A DNA stretch of 64,000 bases from Halopseudomonas laoshanensis (GCF_008365385.1 NZ_QOVF01000011.1:1-64000); one strand, 5' to 3'; shown: positions 21,447 through 30,412, counted from the first letter of the stretch. The notes: generated by a model not told the origin, from the sequence alone. A program made the numbers and translations.

Positions 21447-22112
21447 TTAGAACTTGTAACCCAGGGCAAGCATGTACACCCATGGATCAATCTCCACATC
21501 CACCTTGGCAGGTGCTCCGCCGACCTTGAAAGTGGCTTCGGTATCGATATCCACATGCCATACCGAGGCGTTCAGCAACACCTTGTCGGTTAACTGATAA
21601 TCCACCCCGGCCTCAAGCGCCAAGCCCCATGAATCGCTTAGCGACAGATCACTGAAGCCGGCCGCCTTATTGGCTGAGGTGAAATCTTCGCTAAAGAACG
21701 TCGTGTAGTTCAGGCCCGCGCCCAAGTAGGGCTGCAGGGCCGCGCCTGCTGCCATCGGGAAGTACTGCAGCGTTAGGGTAGGGGGTAGATGCTTGATGTC
21801 GGCCAGCTTGCCCACGCCGTTCAGGTTGATGTCGTGGTTGAACGGCGTGGCGGCGAGAATGCCAATGCCGTACTTGTCCGTGAGCATGTAAGTGCCGGTA
21901 ATACCCAGTTGCACGTCACTGTCGACACCTACTTCCAATTCCGTGTTCGCGCCCCCGATGATCACGTCATCGCTGTTCTCCTGTGGGTCGACAACCGCCA
22001 CGCCAACGCGAACGATGGTATCGCCGGCTTGATGCGCGTAGACCGCCGAGGTGGTCAACAGGGCGGGGATAAGCAGTAGGCCGGCGGCCAGTTGAGTAGT
22101 GCGACGAGACAT
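21447..22112 (-). CDS. ompW: OmpW/OprG-family outer membrane protein
   Basis: The 221-residue protein has a signal peptide of about 26 residues ending SAVYA. It then forms an eight-strand barrel whose last residue is phenylalanine (LGYKF), the usual signal for outer-membrane insertion. OmpW proteins form a small channel for hydrophobic compounds. The segment TLQYFPMAAGAALQPYLGAGLNYT is typical. A candidate Anr/FNR site lies 60 bases upstream, which fits the oxygen control known for OprG in P. aeruginosa. It diverges from the TonB2-type operon. Confidence 0.9.
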   Translation of the reverse strand: MSRRTTQLAAGLLLIPALLTTSAVYAHQAGDTIVRVGVAVVDPQENSDDVIIGGANTELEVGVDSDVQLGITGTYMLTDKYGIGILAATPFNHDINLNGVGKLADIKHLPPTLTLQYFPMAAGAALQPYLGAGLNYTTFFSEDFTSANKAAGFSDLSLSDSWGLALEAGVDYQLTDKVLLNASVWHVDIDTEATFKVGGAPAKVDVEIDPWVYMLALGYKF

Positions 22113-22172
22113 GAGGTAACTCCTGGGCTTGTGATAATGGCGCCATGGTAGTGATCGCGTTGACCCCGCTTA

Positions 22173-22186
22173 TTGATCTGAAGCAA
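22173..22186 (-). promoter_or_regulatory. Candidate Anr/FNR box upstream of ompW
   Basis: TTGAT-CTGA-AGCAA matches the TTGAT-N4-ATCAA consensus at 9 of 10 positions. A TACCAT -10-like element on the minus strand (22150-22145) would place the box near -41.5, the position for FNR-type activation. OmpW/OprG genes are known Anr/FNR targets in relatives. Confidence 0.6.
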
Positions 22187-22234
22187 GAATTGCCTCGGGA
22201 GGGCTGCGACCGTCTGCCGCAGGCGTATTAGCAC

Positions 22235-22270
22235 TTGAACTCTGCTTATGAGTAAATGATAATGCTTCTC
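22235..22270 (+). promoter_or_regulatory. Promoter with overlapping Fur box for the TonB2-type operon
   Basis: TTGAAC (22235-22240) and GATAAT (22258-22263) are 17 bases apart. Bases 22252-22270 match the 19-base Fur consensus at 14 positions and cover the -10 box, which would block RNA polymerase when iron is plentiful. The first gene starts at 22317. Confidence 0.65.
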
Positions 22271-22316
22271 TTTTAAGTCGCCTGATTCTCAGGCACGGAT
22301 ACTCTGGAGAGTATGG

Positions 22317-23093
22317 ATGAGAGCGGTTTGGTTACTGCTGGCGGTCATGCTGCCAGCGGCAGTAGTGGCGCAGGACGTTACTGATCGGGCGCTGGACGAG
22401 AGCGAGGCTTTGATGCGTGATGCTCAGGGTTCTCAGCAGCGTATCGAGCAATTGGACGATGCAACACGCGAGGCGTTGCTGCGCTACCGAGAGGCAGTGC
22501 AGCAGCGCGAACAGTTAGGTGAGTACAACACCCGCCTGGGCGACATGGTCGCCGCGCAGCAGGCCGAGCTGGAAAGCCTAGAAGGCCAGCTCAGCAGTAT
22601 CGAAGACACCCAGCGCGAACTGCTGCCGCTAATGCAGCGCATGCTCGATTCGTTGGAGCAGTTCGTTGCGCTGGACCTTCCCTTTCTGCCCGAAGAGCGC
22701 GGCGAACGCATCGACCAGCTGCGGGATCTGATGCTGCGCTCGGATGTCAGTGTGGCGGAGAAATACCGTCGGCTGATCGAGGCCTATCAGATTGAAAGCG
22801 ATTACGGCCGCACACTTGAAGCCTGGCGCGGCAGCCTGGAACAGGGCGACAGTGTGCGGGTGGTCGACTATCTGCGTCTGGGTCGCGTGATGTTCTTTTA
22901 TCAGAGCCTGGATGGGCGCGAGCAGGGCTATTGGGATGCTGAAAACCAGGCCTGGGCGCCTCTGCCTAACGAGTATCGTCGCACCATGGAGCAGGGCATG
23001 CGCATGGCGCGTCAACAGCAGACACCGATGATGCTGCGTCTTCCCTTGCCCCCCGTCTCAGAGCAGTCAAGCTCGCAGGAGAGCCAGCCATGA
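22317..23093 (+). CDS. DUF3450 periplasmic coiled-coil protein of the TonB2-type system
   Basis: The 258-residue protein has a signal peptide of about 19 residues ending VVAQ. A long, glutamine- and glutamate-rich coiled coil (about residues 25-100) follows, then a conserved C-terminal part containing LRLGRVMFFYQSLDGREQGYW. This is the DUF3450 family, which is regularly found first in TtpC–ExbB2–ExbD2–TonB2–TPR operons. Its biochemical role is unknown; a periplasmic partner of TtpC is a reasonable inference. GGAGA precedes the ATG by six bases, and its stop overlaps the next start (ATGA). Confidence 0.85.
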   Translation: MRAVWLLLAVMLPAAVVAQDVTDRALDESEALMRDAQGSQQRIEQLDDATREALLRYREAVQQREQLGEYNTRLGDMVAAQQAELESLEGQLSSIEDTQRELLPLMQRMLDSLEQFVALDLPFLPEERGERIDQLRDLMLRSDVSVAEKYRRLIEAYQIESDYGRTLEAWRGSLEQGDSVRVVDYLRLGRVMFFYQSLDGREQGYWDAENQAWAPLPNEYRRTMEQGMRMARQQQTPMMLRLPLPPVSEQSSSQESQP

Positions 23094-24436
23094 AGCATCT
23101 ATTAATTGGCTTGTCTCTGGCCTTGCTGGCGCCGATGAGCCTGGCTCAGCCGGCAAACCTGGATGATCTTTTGCGCAACATCCGCGACGTGCGCAGCAGC
23201 GAGCAGAGCGCCATGCAAGAGCGTGAATCACGCTTTATTGCCGAGCGCGACCAGCAGCAGCGGCGCATGCGCGAGGCCGAGCAGGCGCTGGCACCGGTCA
23301 AGGCAGAAGCAGATCGGCTCAAGGCCGAGTTTGATCGGCTGGAAACGGCTTTGGCTGAAGTGGAAGCTGAACTTGAGCAGCGCAGCGGCAATCTGGGCGA
23401 ACTGTTTGGTGTGGTCCGTCAGACGGCGGGCGACACGCAGAGCCAATGGCAAGATTCGTTGCTGAACATGCAGTTTCCAGAGCGCATGCAAACACTGGAA
23501 AGCCTCTCGGCTAGCCGCGGTATTCCGACGGTAGAGGCACTGGAAAACTTCTGGTACCTGTTGCAACAGGATATGACCGCCAGTGGCAAGATCAGCCGCT
23601 TCGAGGCGCCAGTGGTCGGCCGCGATGGTGAGCAACGAGTGCTGCCCGTAGTCAGCGTGGGCCCCTTTGTCGCGCTGCAGGGCGACGACTATCTGCTGTA
23701 TCAGGCCGATACCGAGCGCTTGCTGGTAGCGCCCCGGCAGCCCGAAGGTAGCGGTTTGATCGATGAGTTCACACAGTCTCGTAACGAGCTGGCTGATCTG
23801 CAGGTTGATCCAACCCGGGGCAACGTGATCCAGCAATTGCAGCAAACCCCGAGCCTGATCGAACGTGTTCATCAGGGTGGCGTAGTGGGCTATGTGATCA
23901 TCGCGTTGGGTGTGCTGGGTGTGGTGCTGGCGCTTTGGCGTCTTGGTTGGCTGCAACGTACCAGTCAGCGGGTGGATCGTCAGGTCGCCGATCTGGACAA
24001 CCTCAATCGAAACAACCCGTTGGGCCGCGTATTGGGCGTGATCGGCAGTCGTCCCAAGCTTGATCAGCTGGACACGCTGGAGCTCAAACTGGACGAGGCC
24101 ATTCTCAAGGAAACACCTTCGCTGGAGCGCTGGCAGGGGTTGATCAAGCTGCTTGCGGCAGTCGCACCGCTATTGGGTCTGCTGGGTACAGTGACCGGTA
24201 TGATCGCGACCTTTCAGGCGATTACCCTGTTCGGTACAGGCGATCCGAAATTGATGGCGGAGGGTATCTCTCAGGCACTGGTGACGACGGTGCTGGGCCT
24301 GGTAGTGGCGATTCCGCTGCTGTTTATGCATAGCCTGGTTGCCGCACGCAGTAAGGCCTTGATCCAGTTGCTGGAACAGCAGAGTGCCGGTTTGATCGCG
24401 CTGCATCTGGGTGGCGAGGAGCCGCGAGATGGCTGA
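23090..24436 (+). CDS. TtpC-type MotA/TolQ/ExbB proton channel protein
   Basis: The 448-residue protein has a signal peptide of 19-20 residues, then a periplasmic coiled coil at about residues 25-110. Three membrane segments occupy the C-terminal part: about 265-285, and the TolQ/ExbB-like pair around AAVAPLLGLLGTVTGMIATFQAI and ALVTTVLGLVVAIPLLFMHSLV. In Vibrio, TtpC of this architecture is needed with TonB2, ExbB2 and ExbD2 to energise outer-membrane receptors. It overlaps both neighbours, four bases upstream and eight downstream. Confidence 0.88.
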   Translation: MKHLLIGLSLALLAPMSLAQPANLDDLLRNIRDVRSSEQSAMQERESRFIAERDQQQRRMREAEQALAPVKAEADRLKAEFDRLETALAEVEAELEQRSGNLGELFGVVRQTAGDTQSQWQDSLLNMQFPERMQTLESLSASRGIPTVEALENFWYLLQQDMTASGKISRFEAPVVGRDGEQRVLPVVSVGPFVALQGDDYLLYQADTERLLVAPRQPEGSGLIDEFTQSRNELADLQVDPTRGNVIQQLQQTPSLIERVHQGGVVGYVIIALGVLGVVLALWRLGWLQRTSQRVDRQVADLDNLNRNNPLGRVLGVIGSRPKLDQLDTLELKLDEAILKETPSLERWQGLIKLLAAVAPLLGLLGTVTGMIATFQAITLFGTGDPKLMAEGISQALVTTVLGLVVAIPLLFMHSLVAARSKALIQLLEQQSAGLIALHLGGEEPRDG

Positions 24437-24944
24437 GGGGTTCTGGCTGCTCAGGGACTTCCTGGACAGCGGTGGCTGGGTGCTGTGGAGCATTCTGCTG
24501 GTCACGGTGCTGCTCTGGACGCTGATGGTTGAGCGGCTATGGTTTCTGGCCCGGGTCTTCCCCACGGAGGCGGTGCAACTGCAGCAACGCTGGCTGGCGC
24601 GTGCAGATCGCACCAGCCCGGCGGCGCGGCATATCCGCGCGGCCTGGTTGTCCCGTGCTCATCAGCACCTCGGCCGGTTTTTGCCGATGGTGCGCGTATT
24701 GATCGCACTCTGTCCGTTGCTTGGCTTGCTGGGTACGGTCAGCGGCATGATCGAAGTATTTGACGTGATGGCCCTGAGTGGCAACGGTAACCCACGGGCC
24801 ATGGCGGCGGGTGTGTCCCGCGCCACCGTGCCGACCATGGCCGGCATGGTCATCGCCATCAGTGGTTTGTTCTGCCTGGCACGACTGGATCAGCAGTCAC
24901 GCCGGGCCTTGCAGCGGCTCAATGACCGACTGCGTTTTGAATAG
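24429..24944 (+). CDS. exbB: ExbB2-type biopolymer transport protein
   Basis: The protein has 171 residues from the ATG giving MAEGFWLLRDFLDSGG, inside the end of the TtpC gene. It has three membrane helices: about residues 17-37, then the pair LIALCPLLGLLGTVSGMIEVFDVM and ATVPTMAGMVIAISGLFCLA. The shared GLLGTVxGMI motif marks the MotA/TolQ/ExbB family. With ExbD it forms the proton-driven motor that powers TonB. Confidence 0.9.
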   Translation: MAEGFWLLRDFLDSGGWVLWSILLVTVLLWTLMVERLWFLARVFPTEAVQLQQRWLARADRTSPAARHIRAAWLSRAHQHLGRFLPMVRVLIALCPLLGLLGTVSGMIEVFDVMALSGNGNPRAMAAGVSRATVPTMAGMVIAISGLFCLARLDQQSRRALQRLNDRLRFE

Positions 24945-24954
24945 GAAGTAGTCC

Positions 24955-25374
24955 ATGCGAATGCGCAGGCACCATACGGGTAATGACGAGGAAGCCGGGA
25001 TCGATATGACCCCGATGCTGGATATCGTTTTTATCATGCTGATTTTCTTTATCGTCACCAGCTCCTTTATCAAGGAGTCGGGGATTACGGTGGACAGTCC
25101 CTCGGCAGCCAGCGCCAGCGAGCAGCCCAAAGGTAATATTCTGGTGGCCGTGAGCGCCAATGGCGAGATCTGGATTGACCGCCAGCAGGTTGATGTGCGC
25201 GCTTTGCGCGCGGCCGTCGAACGTATGCGCGTTGACCAGCCGGATAGCTCGGTGGTGGTGCAGGCCGACCGTGAATCACGTAGCGGTCTGGTGATTCAGG
25301 TGATGGATCAGATCCGTCTGGCCGGTGTGCAGGATGTGGCGCTGGCTGCGACTGCCGGAGCCGAGGGTCGCTAA
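24955..25374 (+). CDS. exbD: ExbD2-type biopolymer transport protein
   Basis: The 139-residue protein has a short basic cytoplasmic start, then one membrane helix (MLDIVFIMLIFFIVTSSF). Asp23 in the motif DMTPMLD is the protonatable residue required in ExbD and TolR. The periplasmic domain ends QDVALAATAGAEGR. Its TAA stop shares a base with the TonB start. Confidence 0.93.
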   Translation: MRMRRHHTGNDEEAGIDMTPMLDIVFIMLIFFIVTSSFIKESGITVDSPSAASASEQPKGNILVAVSANGEIWIDRQQVDVRALRAAVERMRVDQPDSSVVVQADRESRSGLVIQVMDQIRLAGVQDVALAATAGAEGR

Positions 25375-26051
25375 TGCGTCTGGCCCTGAGCTTTGTCGCG
25401 GCGTTGTTGGTCGCCCTGGCGCTGTTTGCGCTGATGTTGATACTGGTCATGCCGCCGAGGGATGACGCCGACCCGGTGGAAGAACTGGCGCGTGTCAGTT
25501 TCGTGCGTTCGGTTAGCGACACTCAGAGCGACAGTCGCGAACGTCAGCAACGCGAAGCACCGGACCGGCCGCAACCGCCCGATCAGCCGCCAGTGCAGCC
25601 TACGCCGCCGCAGCCCCAGGTCAGCGCCGCCATGGATCTGAATATCAGCGTGCCGAATGTACCGACCCAGATTCAGGTCAGCAGCGCGCCGTCCCTGACA
25701 GGGCTGACAGCGGCGCAGGTCGAGGCCGCGCCGCAGCCCGCCGCGCCACCGCCGGACTCTTCACCCTCGGTATCGGAAGAGGTTACCCCGCTGACCGATG
25801 TGCCGCCCAACTATCCGCAGCGCGCATTGGCTTCGGGCATCGAGGGGGAGGTAACGTTGGCCTTTACCATCACCGCCGAGGGCCGGGTGGAAAACTTGCG
25901 CGTGTCTGACGCCAAACCACCCGGGGTGTTTGATCGTGAAGCCCGGCGGGCAGCCAGTCGCTGGCGCTTTGCGCCGCGCCGCGAGAATGGCCAGGCGGTG
26001 GCGCGTGAGGCCACCAAAACACTGTATTTCCGTCTGGATGGAGGTCGCTGA
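25374..26051 (+). CDS. tonB: TonB2-type energy transducer
   Basis: The 225-residue protein has an N-terminal membrane anchor at about residues 4-27. A proline-rich spacer (about 60-85: PDRPQPPDQPPVQPTPPQPQ) follows. The C-terminal TonB domain (about 140-225) contains PPNYPQRALASGIEGEVTLAFTI and ASRWRFAPRRENG. It carries proton-motive energy from ExbB/ExbD to receptors such as the BtuB encoded at 45.8 kb. The short N-terminus lacks a classic SHLS-type cytoplasmic motif, as in TonB2 proteins. Confidence 0.92.
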   Translation: MRLALSFVAALLVALALFALMLILVMPPRDDADPVEELARVSFVRSVSDTQSDSRERQQREAPDRPQPPDQPPVQPTPPQPQVSAAMDLNISVPNVPTQIQVSSAPSLTGLTAAQVEAAPQPAAPPPDSSPSVSEEVTPLTDVPPNYPQRALASGIEGEVTLAFTITAEGRVENLRVSDAKPPGVFDREARRAASRWRFAPRRENGQAVAREATKTLYFRLDGGR

Positions 26052-27130
26052 TGCGTGCTCTCGTCATGCTACTCATGCTCTGGGGCGCAGCAGTACAGGC
26101 GCAGTCGATCGATCCGGCTGCTTTTGCGGCGCTGAATAAAGCCCAGCAGGCGCAACAAAGCGGTGATTACAGCGCCGCGGGTAACAGCTTGCTTGCGGCC
26201 CTTGAGCAGGCCAGTGACGGCAGCATCGAGCAGGCGTTGGTCGAACAGCGCCTGGGTTACCTGGCGATTGCGCGTGATCGCAACGCCGAAGCTATTGGCT
26301 GGCTGCGCAAAGCGTTAAGCCGTGAACAACTGGATGCCGAAGCAGCCAGCCAGGATAGGCGCAATCTGGCTCAATTGCTGGCTGCTGAAGGGCAGGCGCG
26401 AGAAGCCGCTGCTCTGTTGGAAACTGAATTGGCAGCAGGTTCTTTGCCACGCGAGAATCGGCGGTTGTTGGTGCAGCTGTATAACCAGCTGGAGCAGTAC
26501 AGCAAGGCATTGCCCTTAGCCGAGGAGGTGGTACGCGAAGAGCCGGGCGTCGAGGCCGTCTGGTATCAATTGCTAGTGGGGATGAATTACCGGTTGCAGC
26601 GGTATGAGGCGGCGGAGCGTTGGTTGAAAGTGCTGCTTAAGCGCGAGCCGGGCAACGCTGAATACTGGCGGCAGTTGGCCGGTATGCAGAGCCTTGATAA
26701 GCGCCAGCGCGCCGCAGCGGGTACGCTGCGATTGGCCTATGAAGCTGGCGTTCGTTTCAAGGCCCAGGACCTTGATAATCTGGTTGCGCTGCAGGTCAAT
26801 GCCGGCGCCCCCTGGCAGGCCGCCAGGCTACTGGAAGCGCTGCTCAAACGGCAGCTATTAGCGGCCAATGGCGCACGGCAGGAGCGTCTGGCGCAATTAT
26901 GGCAGCAAGCCCGCGATCACGATCGAGCCAAATCCGCCTGGACGGCGTTGGCGCGCAGCTCCGGCCGGGCTGACCATTGGCTACGCGTAGCAGCCATTCA
27001 GCTCAACCAGGGTGATTGGGAGGAATTGTTGAGCAGCCTTGAGCTGGCCCGTCCCGCCGCCAGTGCCGAGCAACGCCGTACGCTTAATCAGTGGGCCAGT
27101 TACGCCCGTCAGGCGCAGGAAGAAGGTTAA
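26051..27130 (+). CDS. Exported tetratricopeptide-repeat protein of the TonB2-type operon
   Basis: The 359-residue protein has a signal peptide ending AVQAQS at about residue 18. The rest is alpha-helical, with repeated TPR-like units (for example GDYSAAGNSLLAALEQASDG, YSKALPLAEEVVREEPGVEAVW, QRYEAAERWLKVLLKREPGNAEYW). TPR genes close this type of TonB2 operon in marine gammaproteobacteria. A scaffold role in the periplasm is inferred. The ATG overlaps the tonB stop by one base. Confidence 0.82.
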   Translation: MRALVMLLMLWGAAVQAQSIDPAAFAALNKAQQAQQSGDYSAAGNSLLAALEQASDGSIEQALVEQRLGYLAIARDRNAEAIGWLRKALSREQLDAEAASQDRRNLAQLLAAEGQAREAAALLETELAAGSLPRENRRLLVQLYNQLEQYSKALPLAEEVVREEPGVEAVWYQLLVGMNYRLQRYEAAERWLKVLLKREPGNAEYWRQLAGMQSLDKRQRAAAGTLRLAYEAGVRFKAQDLDNLVALQVNAGAPWQAARLLEALLKRQLLAANGARQERLAQLWQQARDHDRAKSAWTALARSSGRADHWLRVAAIQLNQGDWEELLSSLELARPAASAEQRRTLNQWASYARQAQEEG

Positions 27131-27163
27131 AACCCCTCGGTTGCCGCGCACTCCGAGTCGCGC

Positions 27164-27697
27164 TTAGTAGGTGTAAGGCTCAATGCTGGCGTCGGCAATC
27201 TTGTAACCGGCGTTGGCCAGATCGCTTTCCACCGCTTCGACCTGCATCGATCCGGTGATCCAGAAGGGTTGATACAGCGCCTCCAGCTTGATGCCTGTCT
27301 CGCTTTGTACATAAACGATCTGGTTGGACGGCGGTGGCGGCACATGAATGCAGGCCCCAAAGTACGGCACCAGCAGAAACTCGTTCACCACGCCGTCATC
27401 ATTGATGCCGAGCGGAACTATGTAGCCAGGGAGCTTGACCTCGCGGCCATTCAGTTCCGCTACTACCGGCGCGGCCGGCTCTACCTGCACGGCCGGATCA
27501 CCAAACTCCTCATCACTCAGGGTATCGGCCAAGGCCGATAAGTCATGCGTGGGCTGCGGTGAGCCCATGGCGTCCCGAGCTTCCGGGGGCACCAGATCGC
27601 CCCAGGCCAGCTCTTCGACAGCCAGAGCCGGCATCGTGTAGCACGCAAGCAGGGCAGCGCCGATCAGGGCGACACAAGTACGCATGAAATACCTCAT
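27164..27697 (-). CDS. DUF3299 exported protein, last gene of the zinc operon
   Basis: The 177-residue protein has a signal peptide of about 26 residues ending PALA. The DUF3299 core is in the second half: VKLPGYIVPLG, EFLLVPYFGACIHVPPPPSNQIVYV and PFWITGSMQVE. The ACIHVPPPPSNQ loop holds a Cys and a His that could bind metal. Its start overlaps the permease stop (ATGA), so it is co-translated with the ABC transporter. A similar protein accompanies the zinc-regulated Zrg system of Vibrio. Its exact role is unknown. MRT at 27685 is an alternative start. Confidence 0.82.
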   Translation of the reverse strand: MRYFMRTCVALIGAALLACYTMPALAVEELAWGDLVPPEARDAMGSPQPTHDLSALADTLSDEEFGDPAVQVEPAAPVVAELNGREVKLPGYIVPLGINDDGVVNEFLLVPYFGACIHVPPPPSNQIVYVQSETGIKLEALYQPFWITGSMQVEAVESDLANAGYKIADASIEPYTY

Positions 27698-28965
27698 CAG
27701 GTTCGAATCGACAGGCCGTCAGCCAATGATTGGCGATAGGCACGCCACGCGGGCACGCTGCCCATCAGAATGCTGGCCAGTAGAATAGCGCCCAATAGCG
27801 TCCATTCATACAGCCCTGGCGGCGTGATCGCGATGAACAGGCCGTATTGCGAGAGGATCAATGGCTGGCCGATCCACAGGCCCAGATAAAGCAGGCCCAG
27901 CCCCAGCAGAATACCGGCGATGGCCAGGCTGGCGGCTTCCAGCAGGAGCAGCGCAAATACGTGGCGCGGTCGCGCTCCGACCGAACGCAGGATGGCCATC
28001 TCCCGTCGGCGTTCGTTCAGGCTGCTGAGAATCGCCGTGAGCATGCCCACCAGCCCGGTCAGGACCACGAAGACCGAGACGATGAACAGGGCTTTTTCGG
28101 CCATGCCGAGCAAGCTCCATAACTCTTGTAACGCCACCCCCGGTAGCACGGCTTGCAAGGGTTCGCCGCCGTATTGATTGACCTCGCGCTGCACGGCGAA
28201 GGTGCTGATGCGGCTATTCAGGCCTAGCAAGATGGCAGTAATCGCAGTGGGCGTCAGGTCCAGTTCGCGTGCATCCTCGGCGCTGACCGCCGCTGCTCCA
28301 CGTGCCGGCATGCCTTGTTGCCAGTCCACATGCAGCGCTTGCATACCTTCCAGGCTGATATGAATCGTGCGGTCTACTGGCGTACCAGTACGTGCCAGCA
28401 AGCCGCTGACCTGAAAAGGCTTATCCCCGTGGTCGACGAAGCTCACCGCGCCGGTGCCATGGGCCAGCACCAGTTCGGTGCCCAGTTCGTAACCTAGCTC
28501 GCGAGCAATATCAGCTCCGATCACCGCGTCGTACAAGTCATCGAAAGGCGCGCCGGCAGTAAAGGTCAGCGCCTGATCGCGGCCATGCCGGTAGTGATCA
28601 AAATAGCTCTGGTTGGTGCCCATCACTTTGAAGCCGCGGTGAGAGTCGCCCAAGGAAAGGGGAATGGCCCAATCCACCCGCGGATGCGAGGCGAAATGCT
28701 CGAAGCTGTCCCAGCGTACGTTGTTAGTGGCATTACCGATGCGAAACACCGAGTACAACAGTAACTGCACTGATCCGGAGCGGGCGCCGACAATCAGGTC
28801 GGTACCGGAAATGGTGCTGGCGAAACTGCTGCGCGCTTCAGTGCGCACTTTTTCCACGGCTAATAACAAGGTGACGCTCAAACCGATGGCGATCACCGTC
28901 AGCAGAGCAGAAAAGCGGCGGTTGCCCAAACTCTTGATCGCCAGGCGCAACAGATACATCAACAC
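27697..28965 (-). CDS. FtsX/MacB-type ABC transporter permease
   Basis: The 422-residue protein has one membrane helix near residues 16-36, a large periplasmic domain, and three helices in the last 150 residues (about 280-305, 325-360, 375-400). This is the FtsX/LolC/MacB topology. The C-terminal SLNERRREMAILRSVGARPRHVF is the usual coupling region with the ATPase. It overlaps the ATPase gene by seven bases and DUF3299 by four. With them and the DUF2796 protein it forms a Zur-boxed operon. Confidence 0.88.
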   Translation of the reverse strand: MLMYLLRLAIKSLGNRRFSALLTVIAIGLSVTLLLAVEKVRTEARSSFASTISGTDLIVGARSGSVQLLLYSVFRIGNATNNVRWDSFEHFASHPRVDWAIPLSLGDSHRGFKVMGTNQSYFDHYRHGRDQALTFTAGAPFDDLYDAVIGADIARELGYELGTELVLAHGTGAVSFVDHGDKPFQVSGLLARTGTPVDRTIHISLEGMQALHVDWQQGMPARGAAAVSAEDARELDLTPTAITAILLGLNSRISTFAVQREVNQYGGEPLQAVLPGVALQELWSLLGMAEKALFIVSVFVVLTGLVGMLTAILSSLNERRREMAILRSVGARPRHVFALLLLEAASLAIAGILLGLGLLYLGLWIGQPLILSQYGLFIAITPPGLYEWTLLGAILLASILMGSVPAWRAYRQSLADGLSIRT

Positions 28966-29672
28966 ACCTCCTGCGGCTGCGCGGCCAGATTGATGTCGCG
29001 CAGCGACAGCGCGCGGTCAAACAGCGGCTCCAGCGACGCATCATGACTGACAAACAGCAGGCTGCTGCCAGCGGCGCTGCATTCGGCGAACAACAGTCGC
29101 AAAAAAGCTTCGCGGCTATCGGCGTCGAGTGCAGAGGTCGGCTCGTCGGCAATCACCAGTTCGGGGCTGCCGATCAGTGCGCGCGCTGCGGCAACCCGCT
29201 GCTGTTGACCAATGGACAGCTCGTTGACCGAGCGATCCAGCAGAGCGTTATCAGACAGTCCAAGGCTGTGCAGCAGATGCAGTGCCGCCGAGGCCAGCCC
29301 ATCGTGACGCTTCAGCGCACGCTCGCGGCGCACACGGGAAAAATGGCAAGGCAGAGTGACGTTCTCTACCACCGACAGGTAGGGCAACAGGTTGAACATT
29401 TGAAAAATATAGCCGGTGTGATCGGCGCGAAAGCGGTCGCGCTCAGCGGCGGACATGCTGGCCATATTTTTGCCCAGCAAGGTGATCTGACCCTGGTCTG
29501 GTAGATAGACACCACCGAGCAGACCGAGCAATGTGGTTTTGCCGCTGCCTGACGGTCCCTTGAGAAACACTCGCTCGCCGGCCAGCAGCTGCAAGTGCTT
29601 GATATCCAGCAGAGGAGGTTGCCCGGGCCAGGCGTAGGTCGCAGCATCCAGGTCAATGATGACGGAATTCAT
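28959..29672 (-). CDS. ABC transporter ATPase (LolD/MacB type)
   Basis: The protein has 237 residues from the ATG giving MNSVIIDLDAATYAW. The open frame extends 31 codons upstream, but this start matches the family. It has Walker A GPSGSGKTT (39-47), signature LSIGQQQRVAAARAL (with Ile in place of the first Gly of LSGGQ), Walker B LVIADEPTSALD and the switch histidine VSHD. It should power the permease encoded immediately downstream. Confidence 0.9.
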   Translation of the reverse strand: MNSVIIDLDAATYAWPGQPPLLDIKHLQLLAGERVFLKGPSGSGKTTLLGLLGGVYLPDQGQITLLGKNMASMSAAERDRFRADHTGYIFQMFNLLPYLSVVENVTLPCHFSRVRRERALKRHDGLASAALHLLHSLGLSDNALLDRSVNELSIGQQQRVAAARALIGSPELVIADEPTSALDADSREAFLRLLFAECSAAGSSLLFVSHDASLEPLFDRALSLRDINLAAQPQEVC

Positions 29673-29768
29673 GGCTTCAAAAGAGCTCGCAAAAGAGGGA
29701 TTCAAGCCTATCAGCGATAGGCTGGCGCGCCTACCCGGGGTCGGCAGGCGCGCGGGGGCGTGCAAATG

Positions 29769-30371
29769 TCAGAAACGGATCAGGTTCTGTGTCGCGGTTA
29801 GCTCGCCACCCTGCTGGCCCTTGGGGCCGATTGCCTGCAGCAATAACCGTTCGGTGCCGGGGAAGGCGCTGAACAGTGCGACCTGAATCTGGTCGAGTGC
29901 GGCTTCCTGAGTACAGTTGAAATGAAAGTGCGCTTGAATATCTGCGTGGGATTCAGCCGATTCGTCGGAATGCTCATGCTCATGCTCATGGCCGTCCTCT
30001 GTCTCGAACAGCGGGCTGCTCAATTCGACTTCTTCAACGCTGCAGTCAGCGGCGGCAGGGAAGACAAACAGGCTGTCAGCATCATTCAGTTGTGCTTGCA
30101 GCGCTTTGACCTTGGCTTTGTCTGCGTTGCTGGCGGGCAGGTGTTCGAAGCCCAGCAGGTTATTCGCTGGGGAGACCAGCTCGATGGCCACTTCACCACC
30201 ATCGACCACCAGGTTCAAGGACCCTACGCCATGCTCGTGCGCGGATAAACTTTCGTGCTCATGGCCGTGTTCGTGCTCGTGCTCGTGGTCGTCATGGTCA
30301 TGGTCATGTGCCGCGCTGGCAACGGAAATGACGGCCAGTAGGCTGCCAATGATAAATGGGGTAGGGCGCAT
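29769..30371 (-). CDS. DUF2796 histidine-rich periplasmic protein (ZrgA-like)
   Basis: The 200-residue protein has a signal peptide ending SVASA (about residue 20). Two histidine clusters follow: an HDHDHDDHEHEHEHGHEHE run at about 22-40 and EDGHEHEHEHSDE near 125. Cys110 and Cys154 could form a disulfide. DUF2796 proteins are the zinc-binding component of the Zrg system in Vibrio. It heads a four-gene operon with an ABC transporter and has a Zur box 42 bases upstream, so a role in zinc acquisition is well supported but inferred. Confidence 0.85.
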   Translation of the reverse strand: MRPTPFIIGSLLAVISVASAAHDHDHDDHEHEHEHGHEHESLSAHEHGVGSLNLVVDGGEVAIELVSPANNLLGFEHLPASNADKAKVKALQAQLNDADSLFVFPAAADCSVEEVELSSPLFETEDGHEHEHEHSDESAESHADIQAHFHFNCTQEAALDQIQVALFSAFPGTERLLLQAIGPKGQQGGELTATQNLIRF

Positions 30372-30412
30372 GGTAGGCCTCGCAGCAAAGGAGATAACGC
30401 GTTGTTAAAAGG

